Shown here piece after piece: positions 15,856-22,489 of a stretch of DNA of 34,322 nt; within the stretch, counting starts at the first letter, position 1; every line of letters begins with the position of its first letter. The stretch is from contig NZ_KN234776.1 of assembly GCF_000764025.1 (NCBI RefSeq), positions 1 to 34,322 of the forward strand. Reading direction: 5' to 3'. The notes below the pieces were generated by a model. The model ran no database searches. It worked only from the letters and a program-made list of their open reading frames with translations, and was not told where the DNA came from. Position numbers and translations under genes: made by a program. This stretch comes from Pseudohaliea rubra DSM 19751 (GTDB taxonomy: Bacteria; Pseudomonadota; Gammaproteobacteria; Pseudomonadales; Halieaceae).

Positions 15856-17100
15856 ATGAGCACCGAAGTCTTCGTCTTTGCAGACTGGGAGGAGTTCCAG
15901 GAGCCGACCTTGGTAGGCACGCTTCGCTCCTCTCCCGCACGTCAAAAAGAGCATTTCAGCTTCAGTTATAACACTGACTGGCTGCAGTCTTTTTATGCGC
16001 AGCAAATCGATCCTGAGCTCAACCTCTATTCCGGTGAACAGCACGGTGAAGACGATAAGAATTTCCGCGTGTTTCTGGATTCCTGTCCCGACCGCTGGGG
16101 TCGCCTGCTGATGAAGCGGCGTGAGGCCATCCATGCCCGCCAGGAACAACGTCGCCCACGCGTACTGTCCGAAATCGATTACCTGCTGGGCGTGCACGAC
16201 CTGCACCGTGCAGGCGCCTTGCGCTTCAAACGCGAAATGGATGGCCCTTTTCTCGACAACGATGAGCGCCTCGCGGCCCCGCCGCTCTCGTCATTACGGG
16301 AGCTTGAGTACGCCGCCGGGCAAGTAGAAGACAATGCCGATGGCGATGATCTCGACTATGTGAAGTGGTTGGCCATGCTGATGTCCCCGGGTTCTTCTCT
16401 CGGTGGCGCCAGACCGAAGGCCAGTGTGACCGACGAGGAGGGTCACCTGTGGATCGCCAAGTTTCCGAGCCGGCAGGATGATTACGATATGGCCGCCTGG
16501 GAATACGTCGCATACCAGCTGGCGCTGGATGCAGGGGTCGTCATGCCGGAGAGCCGGATCGAAAAGTTCGGCAGTCACCACCACACCTTCCTGACCAAAC
16601 GGTTTGATCGCACCGCAGCGAGTCGTCTTCACTTCACTTCGGCGATGACGCAACTCGGCTACTACGACGGTGACTATGAAGCCAGTTATCTGGAACTCGC
16701 CCAGTTCCTGACCGAGCACGGCGCCAACACCAAAGAAGATCTCGCGCAGTTGTGGCGCCGCATCGTGTTCTACATCGCCATTTCCAACACCGATGACCAC
16801 CTCCGCAACCACGGCTTTATCTACCATCGGGGAGGCTGGCTGTTATCGCCGGCCTACGACATCAATCCGGTGACACCTGCCCATGGATTGCATCTCAATA
16901 TCACCGACAGCGATAATCGTCTGGACTACGAGCTGGCCATGGATGTCATCGAATTCTTTCAGCTTGACCGCGTGCAGGCTCTGAAAATCAAAGATGAAGT
17001 GCTCGCCAGTGTTGGCAAATGGAGGGTTCAAGCAAGCGCCGTTGGACTGGGCAGGAGCGAGCAAAATTTGATGGAACCGGCCTTCAATCTTGGAGCTTGA
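15856..17100 (+). CDS. HipA-like serine/threonine kinase toxin
   Basis: 414 residues with the full two-lobe HipA architecture: an N-subdomain 1 with the SCPDRWGRLLMKRRE segment (residues 76-90), then the kinase core. The Gly-rich SSLGGARPKASV (180-191) contains Ser181, aligned with the inhibitory autophosphorylation site of E. coli HipA. The catalytic loop ISNTDDHLRNHGF has Asp313, His315 and Asn318, and the metal-binding LSPAYDIN has Asp335. All key residues are intact, so the enzyme is probably active. E. coli HipA phosphorylates glutamyl-tRNA synthetase and causes persistence; the target here is unknown. It ends about 100 bases before attR. Confidence 0.88.
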   Translation: MSTEVFVFADWEEFQEPTLVGTLRSSPARQKEHFSFSYNTDWLQSFYAQQIDPELNLYSGEQHGEDDKNFRVFLDSCPDRWGRLLMKRREAIHARQEQRRPRVLSEIDYLLGVHDLHRAGALRFKREMDGPFLDNDERLAAPPLSSLRELEYAAGQVEDNADGDDLDYVKWLAMLMSPGSSLGGARPKASVTDEEGHLWIAKFPSRQDDYDMAAWEYVAYQLALDAGVVMPESRIEKFGSHHHTFLTKRFDRTAASRLHFTSAMTQLGYYDGDYEASYLELAQFLTEHGANTKEDLAQLWRRIVFYIAISNTDDHLRNHGFIYHRGGWLLSPAYDINPVTPAHGLHLNITDSDNRLDYELAMDVIEFFQLDRVQALKIKDEVLASVGKWRVQASAVGLGRSEQNLMEPAFNLGA

Positions 17101-17119
17101 TTTTGGGTGATTTTGCACC

Positions 17120-17138
17120 GTGGAACGAACGTGGAATG
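17120..17138 (+). repeat. Right 11-bp-period repeat pair (candidate integrase arm sites)
   Basis: GTGGAACG (17120-17127) and GTGGAATG (17131-17138) are 11 bp apart and continue CGAATCCGAAAA. This parallels the left array at 14866-14895 in unit, period, orientation and the flanking GAATC(C/G)GAAA word. Confidence 0.5.
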
Positions 17139-17199
17139 CGAATCCGAAAAACAGATGTATCGATCTGATATTAAAGGGCTTTATCTAGACCGCCTAATA

Positions 17200-17226
17200 G
17201 TTCAAGTCCTCTCCTGGGCACCATTT
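17200..17226 (+). repeat. attR: 27-bp copy of the tRNA-Leu 3' end
   Basis: Identical to 14726-14752. The sequence before it (CGCCTAATA) does not resemble the tRNA, so only the 3' portion was duplicated. It marks the right junction with the chromosome. Confidence 0.85.
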
Positions 17227-17230
17227 CCCG

Positions 17231-17267
17231 GCTCTACTCGGCTCTACCTTGCTCTACCTGGCTCTAC
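17231..17267 (+). repeat. Four GCTCTAC units at exactly 10-bp spacing
   Basis: GCTCTAC begins at 17231, 17241, 17251 and 17261 with three variable bases between copies. It sits immediately to the right of attR, outside the islet. The helical-phase spacing suggests either a slippage-derived minisatellite or side-by-side protein sites; no function is known to me. Confidence 0.6.
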
Positions 17268-17279
17268 ACGACCTGCGAC

Positions 17280-17324
17280 AACTTGCCGCAGGCGGGGCGA
17301 CAAGTTAGTGTTGCATGCTGCAAC
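17280..17324 (+). promoter_or_regulatory. Two inverted repeats upstream of the outer-membrane protein gene
   Basis: AACTTG (17280-17285) and CAAGTT (17301-17306) form one inverted repeat with a 15-base spacer. GTTGCATGCTGCAAC (17310-17324) is a perfect palindrome with a 3-base centre, ending 15 bases before the ATG. They could be operators or, in RNA, a stem-loop near the ribosome-binding region. No clear -35/-10 pair was found here. Confidence 0.4.
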
Positions 17325-17339
17325 CAGAGTAAGCTCCCT

Positions 17340-18398
17340 ATGCGCTACCTGTTCCCACTGATCGCTTCCTGCCAGCTCGCAGCCACGGCCTCCGCACAGA
17401 CGGTACCGGCGGACCTGCTTGATATGTCCCTGGAGCAGCTGGTGCAGACGACGGTCACCTCCGGCAGCGGCTCTGAGGCTGTCTCGCGCTGGAGCTTCCG
17501 CTACTCGACGACGGTCTCCGATTACAAGGATTACTTCGTCGGCAATGACAAGACCAGCTACGATGCCGTGCTGTGGTCGCCCGGCCAGGAAGCGAGGACG
17601 TCGGCCAACTATCCTGTGATGCCCACGGAGATCATCCAGCTCGTTCACGCCCTCAGCCTGACCTACCGTCACGATGAACACTGGAGCGCGACGTTCCTGC
17701 TGCCCTATATCGAGCAGAGCTCGGATCACATCAGTATCGTTCCGGGTTACGACGACTTCACCATAGACTCCGACGGTCTCGGCGATATCGGCATTCTGCC
17801 CGCCTACAGCTGGACAAGTGGCGCCGGCAGCCGCTGGCAGGCCTCCCTGGGCATGACGCTGCCCACCGGCTCGATCGACAAGGAAGGGGACACCCCCCGG
17901 GGACCGGGCGAGCAGCAGCTGCCGTATACCATGCAGATCGGCTCGGGCACCTACGATGTGGTTGCGGCGCTGTCCGCGGAGGCGAGGCGAAACTCACTGT
18001 CTTTCGGAGGTCGCGTGAGTGCAAAGGTGCGCCTCGGCGAGAATGATCGCAACTACACGCTCGGCAACAGCTACAGCGCCACGGCCTGGACCGGTTACGA
18101 AGGCTGGCAACATGCCCGACCGTCGCTGGGCGTGACCTACTGGTGGCGCGGCAGGGTCAACGGCGAGGATGAGGAGTTGAGCTTCCCCGGCGCGCCTTTC
18201 CCCTATCCGGCCCCGGTGGTAGACCCACAGCGCTTCGGCGGTGAGCAGGTGGAGCTGGCCGCCCGCCTTGAACTGCCGCTCGGTGCTAGTGGCGTCGCCC
18301 TCGAGGCCGAGTACCGCATCCCGCTCTGGCGCGATCTCAACGGGCCGCAGAGCGGTCTGAACTACAGCTACCGCATCGGGTTGCAGTATGACCTCTGA
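17340..18398 (+). CDS. Outer-membrane beta-barrel protein (MetA-pathway/phenol-degradation porin-like)
   Basis: 352 residues. A signal peptide with an ATASA|Q-type cleavage site near residue 20 is followed by DLLDMSLEQLVQTTVTSGSG, a segment like the N-terminal box of some TonB-dependent receptors. The rest is alternating aromatic/polar beta strands (WSFRYSTTVSDYKDYF, SLTYRHDEHWSATFLLPYIEQS, WQASLGMTLPTGS) ending NYSYRIGLQYDL, a C-terminal barrel strand. This fits the MetA-like outer-membrane family, which is usually annotated as 'transporter'. ATG 17340 is chosen for the signal peptide. Its last 11 bases overlap the Hpt gene, so both are one transcription unit with the signalling genes opposite. 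Ligand unknown. Confidence 0.65.
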   Translation: MRYLFPLIASCQLAATASAQTVPADLLDMSLEQLVQTTVTSGSGSEAVSRWSFRYSTTVSDYKDYFVGNDKTSYDAVLWSPGQEARTSANYPVMPTEIIQLVHALSLTYRHDEHWSATFLLPYIEQSSDHISIVPGYDDFTIDSDGLGDIGILPAYSWTSGAGSRWQASLGMTLPTGSIDKEGDTPRGPGEQQLPYTMQIGSGTYDVVAALSAEARRNSLSFGGRVSAKVRLGENDRNYTLGNSYSATAWTGYEGWQHARPSLGVTYWWRGRVNGEDEELSFPGAPFPYPAPVVDPQRFGGEQVELAARLELPLGASGVALEAEYRIPLWRDLNGPQSGLNYSYRIGLQYDL

Positions 18399-18735
18399 GC
18401 CCGGCCGGCCCCCGCTGGACTACGCCCAGCTGCTGCATCAGTGCGCAGGCGATGCCGGGCTGGTGACCGCAGTGCTGGAGAGCTACCGGGCCGACAGTGA
18501 AGCACTCTTGCGCGCCATCAACGAGGCCTTGGCGGCAGACGATCGCGACGCCCTCTCCCTGCATGCCCACAGCCTGAAGGGCATGGCAGCTTACCTGCGC
18601 GCCGGTAAACTCGAGGAGCTGGCGCAGTGGCTGGAGGCCGGGGCCGACAGCGCCCCGCAAAGCGCCATCGCCGCCACGACCCGGCAGCTCGAGGCCGCGC
18701 ATCAAGCCTTGCTGCACTACCTGGACCAATACTGA
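18388..18735 (+). CDS. Stand-alone Hpt (histidine phosphotransfer) protein
   Basis: 115 residues forming a single four-helix Hpt domain. The phosphoacceptor motif is HAHSLKGMAAYL, near residue 50 (second His). No kinase or receiver domain is attached, so it must relay phosphate between other proteins, most simply the receiver domains of the two hybrid kinases encoded nearby. ATG 18388 overlaps the outer-membrane protein stop by 11 bases and has no strong ribosome site, pointing to coupled translation. It converges on the large hybrid kinase gene with a 19-base gap. Confidence 0.85.
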   Translation: MTSEPGRPPLDYAQLLHQCAGDAGLVTAVLESYRADSEALLRAINEALAADDRDALSLHAHSLKGMAAYLRAGKLEELAQWLEAGADSAPQSAIAATTRQLEAAHQALLHYLDQY

Positions 18736-18754
18736 ACCGACAAGGCTTGCTGAA

Positions 18755-21700
18755 CTACTCAGGCGCCTCGCCGCGCTGATGCGCAAGCGCCCGACCAAGG
18801 AGCACATGCAGTCGCTCCAGCTCCTCGCTGCAGCGACGCAGCGGGTCATAGGGGGTGAGTCCATCGCGCAGCGCATGCTCTAGCGCCCCGGCGCGGCTCT
18901 GCAACCTGTTCGCCCCGAGCATGCCTGCAAGTCCCTTGAGCGTGTGGGCTTCCCGCTGCGCGGTGGCCGTATCGTCTTCGTCGAGGGCAGCCAGCACCCG
19001 CTCGGCGAAATCGCCGGTGGTGTCCCGGAAGCGCTCACTGATCCGCCAGTATCGCGCCGGGTCCCCACCGAGGCGCCGGACAGCGACTGCGTAGTCAATG
19101 CCCTCCAGCCGCGGCGCTTCGGGCACCGCAGCACGGCCCGGGACGACTTCTTGCGCGGCCTGCGCTGGCGCGGCCTGCTCTGGCGTAGTCTGCTCTGGCG
19201 TAGTCTGCTCTGGCGCGGCCTGTTCTGGCGCGGCCTGTTCTGGCGCGGCCTGTTCTCGCGTGGCCTGCTCCGGGGCCGACGGCTCCGCCGCGACTTCCTG
19301 CGGCGCGTCTACATCAGACGGGCGAACTGGCCGTGGCACCAGCGCCAGAATCGCCTCGCAGAGCGCCGCCCCGGTGTAGGGCTTGCTAAGGAAACCGTCC
19401 ATGCCCGCATCAGTTGCCTGACGCCGGTCTTCCTGCAGGACACTCGCCGACACCGCGAGCACCGGCAGCGCTTCCAGGCCCGGCATGGTCCGCAGCTGCC
19501 GCGTCGCCTCAAAGCCGTCCATGACCGGCATCTGGCAATCCATGAGCACAGCATCGAAGCGCTGCTCGCGCAGGCGCTCCAGCGCATCCCGGCCATGGTC
19601 GGCCACCACCACGGCCGCACCCGCCGCGTTGAGCATATCGGTGGCCACTTCCTGATTCACCACGTTGTCCTCGACGAGAAGCAACCGGAGCCCCAGGAGC
19701 GGCCGCGCCTCGGCCACCACCGACATCCCCGCTTCATCGCCACCACGCTCGATAAATTCCAGGAACCGCACCAGCTCGGCCTCGTCAACGGGCTTGGCAA
19801 GCACCGCATCACAGAATTTGCCAACACCACCCTCGAGCTGTGCCGAACCGTTGAAGGCGCTGATGATCGCCAGCTTCGGACCATCGCCCGCGGGGTAGCC
19901 GGCGCGCACCGCTTCGGCAAAGGCCGCGCCGTCCATGCCGGGCATCCGCCAGTCGGTAAGGATCGCGTCATAGGCCGGCTTATCTCCGCCGACCAGCGCA
20001 CCGAGTGCATCCTCTGCCGTGATGAACTCATCCACTTCGCAGCCGAGACGGCGCAGGAGCCGACCGAGCACCAGACGCGAGGTGTTGTTGTCGTCAACGA
20101 TCATCAGCCGCTGGGAAAACGGCGCGCGCTCCGCCAGCTCCTCGGCGGCGGACTGCACCGGCAGCGTCGCCGTAAAATAGAAGGTGCTGCCGCGGCCGGC
20201 CGTACTCTCGAGCCAGATCTCGCCGTCGAGCATGCACACAATATCCCTCGAAATCACCAGCCCCAGCCCCGTGCCGCCATAGCGCCGGGTAATCGAGGTG
20301 TCGGCCTGGGAGAACGGTTGGAACATCCGCGCCTGCTGGGCTTCGGAGATACCGATACCCGTATCGGATACCTCAAACTGGACGCGCCTGGCGCCCTCCA
20401 GAGCCTCCAGCTCACAGACCCGCACCAGCACCTGTCCCTCTTCGGTGAACTTGACGCCATTGGAAGCGAGGTTGACGATCACCTGGCCCAGGCGAACAGG
20501 ATCACCGACAAACGCGGCCGACTCGAGGCCGGGAGTCTCCACATCGATGATGAATTCGATGTTTTTTTCCTCGGCCCGGGGGCCGATCAGCGCCGACACC
20601 TTGCCGAGCACCTCCGACAGCCTGAACGGCACGCTGTCGAGTTCGAACTTGCCTGCCTCGATTTTAGACAGATCAAGAATGTCATTGACGATACCGAGCA
20701 GGGAATCCGCGGCGCTGTTGATGCGACCGAGATAATGACGCAGCCGGTCGTCGGCGGCCAGCTTCAACGCCAGCTGGCTCATACCCACGATCGCATTCAT
20801 CGGCGTGCGTATTTCATGGGACATATTGGCGAGGAACTCTGACTTCGCCGCCGTCGCCGACTCGGCGCGCTCCAGCGCGCCGGCGAGGGCCTCCGCCGCC
20901 CGCCGCTCCCGGGTGACGTCCTCCAGCACAGTGATGAGCCGCCGTACCTCACCGCGCCCCCGGGGCGCCAGAGCGGCGCTGATGCGCAGCACCCGAGAGT
21001 CATCGTCCTCCCGCCCGGCCGCATATTCGACGCGGACGCGGTCCCTGCGACCGCCGATCACTTCTCTGAGCTCGCGCTGAATCAGTGCCAGCTCCCCGGG
21101 GTCCATCTCCGGTCGCCAGCGCTCGGTGACCCCGGAGACGGGGGCGAGCAGGTCTCCCTCCTGCAGCGCCACATCCGGCGCCACGGCGAGAAGCTGCTGC
21201 GCCCGCTCGTTGGCCAGGAGCTGGTCCTCTTCGACAACGTATTCAGCGAGACCCAGCCGCGCGGTATCGAGGGCCTGGCGCAGGCGTGCCTCATTAAGGC
21301 GCTGCGCCTCCAGGCCCTCCTGCTCATCGTTGGCGTCAACGATCAGCCCGAAGACCCGCTGCCCCTCCGGGCCCCGGTCGCCGGCCAGGAGCACATAGCG
21401 CGCGCGCAGCCAGCGCCACCGGCGCTGGCGATCGAGAAAACGGAAAAGCACTTCCGTTTGCTCGCGCAGGGCAAGGAAGTCCTCCGCGCTTGCCGGCAGA
21501 AGCGGCCGGTCGTCGCGGTACACCGCGGCGAGAAAGTGCTCATAATCAGGCGTATCGGCTACCATATAGCCCAGACGCTTGAACAGCGATCCCTGCAGGC
21601 GCCAGCGGCCGCTGCGGGGATCGAGCTCGAAAAACTCGACATCGAGAAGCTCGCTGGTAGCCTTCAACGTTGCCTCACTCAACTCCCGCGCATCGGCCTC

Positions 21701-22270
21701 CGCCTTGCTGGCCGTGACATCGTTCAGGGTGCCGAGAAAAGCGGGCACGCCGTCCACCCCCGGCCCGGGCTCGCGGCGGAACTGGTTAAGAAGCACACGC
21801 TGCTGTCCGTCAGGGCTGTTGAAGCGGTATTGCAACGAACCACCGTCGACCTGCCCGGAAACAAGTCGCTCCCGCAGCGTTTCCAGTGCGTCGCGATCGT
21901 CGGGGTGGACCAGGGCGATCAAGTCAGCGGCTTCATAAGTCCGAAGCGCTTCCGGGCTGATGCCGAGTACGCTACTCACCCCGCGATTGATTTCCAGGAT
22001 ACGCGGCACGGGGCTGAGAATGCAGCGGAACGCAATACCGGGGAAGTCCATCGCCTGCGACGCCGGCGATGACTGGCGCCTGCGCCACCGCGCGGCCAGC
22101 AGGAATCCGAGCACAGCGCCGATAAACAGCCCACCGGTCGCAGACCAGGCAACGCTATCGGCCGCTGGCGCCGCGTGAGACAAAACAGGGAGATACGCCG
22201 CGACGGCAAGACCGGCACGGCGCAATCCTACTGCGATGAGCGCAGAACGCCCGCCCTTCGACTTCGCCAA
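18755..22270 (-). CDS. Hybrid sensor histidine kinase: TM-PAS-PAS-PAS-HK-REC-REC-Hpt
   Basis: 1171 residues from a TTG (22270) with GGAGGGG seven bases upstream. Two N-terminal hydrophobic segments (about 16-34 and 44-61) enclose only a short periplasmic loop. Then follow PAS-like regions at about 75-190, 200-320 and 325-455, a dimerisation domain with His485 (SHEIRTPMNAIVG) and the ATPase domain (N box near 600, DTGIG, GTGLGL). Two receivers have phosphoacceptors Asp773 and Asp911. A repetitive (Ala/Thr)-(Ala/Thr)-Pro-Glu-Gln linker spans about 998-1040, and a C-terminal Hpt carries His1109. This is a complete BarA-like phosphorelay. With so little periplasmic sequence, sensing is probably cytoplasmic through PAS or via partners. 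Confidence 0.93.
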   Translation of the reverse strand: MAKSKGGRSALIAVGLRRAGLAVAAYLPVLSHAAPAADSVAWSATGGLFIGAVLGFLLAARWRRRQSSPASQAMDFPGIAFRCILSPVPRILEINRGVSSVLGISPEALRTYEAADLIALVHPDDRDALETLRERLVSGQVDGGSLQYRFNSPDGQQRVLLNQFRREPGPGVDGVPAFLGTLNDVTASKAEADARELSEATLKATSELLDVEFFELDPRSGRWRLQGSLFKRLGYMVADTPDYEHFLAAVYRDDRPLLPASAEDFLALREQTEVLFRFLDRQRRWRWLRARYVLLAGDRGPEGQRVFGLIVDANDEQEGLEAQRLNEARLRQALDTARLGLAEYVVEEDQLLANERAQQLLAVAPDVALQEGDLLAPVSGVTERWRPEMDPGELALIQRELREVIGGRRDRVRVEYAAGREDDDSRVLRISAALAPRGRGEVRRLITVLEDVTRERRAAEALAGALERAESATAAKSEFLANMSHEIRTPMNAIVGMSQLALKLAADDRLRHYLGRINSAADSLLGIVNDILDLSKIEAGKFELDSVPFRLSEVLGKVSALIGPRAEEKNIEFIIDVETPGLESAAFVGDPVRLGQVIVNLASNGVKFTEEGQVLVRVCELEALEGARRVQFEVSDTGIGISEAQQARMFQPFSQADTSITRRYGGTGLGLVISRDIVCMLDGEIWLESTAGRGSTFYFTATLPVQSAAEELAERAPFSQRLMIVDDNNTSRLVLGRLLRRLGCEVDEFITAEDALGALVGGDKPAYDAILTDWRMPGMDGAAFAEAVRAGYPAGDGPKLAIISAFNGSAQLEGGVGKFCDAVLAKPVDEAELVRFLEFIERGGDEAGMSVVAEARPLLGLRLLLVEDNVVNQEVATDMLNAAGAAVVVADHGRDALERLREQRFDAVLMDCQMPVMDGFEATRQLRTMPGLEALPVLAVSASVLQEDRRQATDAGMDGFLSKPYTGAALCEAILALVPRPVRPSDVDAPQEVAAEPSAPEQATREQAAPEQAAPEQAAPEQTTPEQTTPEQAAPAQAAQEVVPGRAAVPEAPRLEGIDYAVAVRRLGGDPARYWRISERFRDTTGDFAERVLAALDEDDTATAQREAHTLKGLAGMLGANRLQSRAGALEHALRDGLTPYDPLRRCSEELERLHVLLGRALAHQRGEAPE
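19151..19279 (-). repeat. 15-bp tandem repeat encoding the kinase linker
   Basis: About eight imperfect 15-bp units (plus-strand form like TGGCGCGGCCTGTTC) encode PEQAA/PEQTT pentapeptides between the second receiver and the Hpt domain. The reading frame is kept because the unit is a multiple of three, so copy-number change would alter linker length without breaking the gene. Confidence 0.8.
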
Positions 22271-22489
22271 GACATCCCCTCCGGTGACGACCGCCTATCG
22301 GCCTGCTCGTGGATCCCCTACACAGCCTGACGCCGGGGCCTATCGAAGCTTCTGGCTGTTCAAAGCCGGACCCGTGAGTGTACAGGTTACGCACGGAGTC
22401 TGCGGAAGAATCACACGCCAGCCAAACCGTTGATACTTTATCCCGCCGCAATCCGCAAGACGCCCCGAGGACTGGCATGGTCTCACCAC

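Larger units (their letters stand above)
14753..17199. mobile_element. tRNA-Leu-integrated genomic islet carrying a HipBA toxin-antitoxin pair
   Basis: DNA between the two 27-bp repeats. It is visibly less GC-rich than its surroundings, especially 15290-15480, and codon use in the hip genes is more mixed. Contents in order: terminator-like hairpin, 11-bp-period repeats, a truncated gene fragment, hairpins, the HipB-like/HipA-like pair, and a second set of 11-bp-period repeats. No integrase, excisionase or transposase is present, so it is either a decayed island or a non-autonomous element moved by an integrase in trans. Confidence 0.7.

Noticed and set aside
17200-17226. Second tRNA-Leu gene
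   Set aside because: Only the T-loop/acceptor 3' end is present; no D-arm or anticodon arm precedes it, so it is an att duplication.
19151-19279. CRISPR array
   Set aside because: Units are 15 bp, contiguous without spacers, and encode an in-frame pentapeptide linker; no cas genes.
18944-20842. 632-codon rightward open frame opposite the large hybrid kinase
   Set aside because: It is antisense to receiver, ATPase and Hpt motifs that are plainly real; no start context or recognisable domain.
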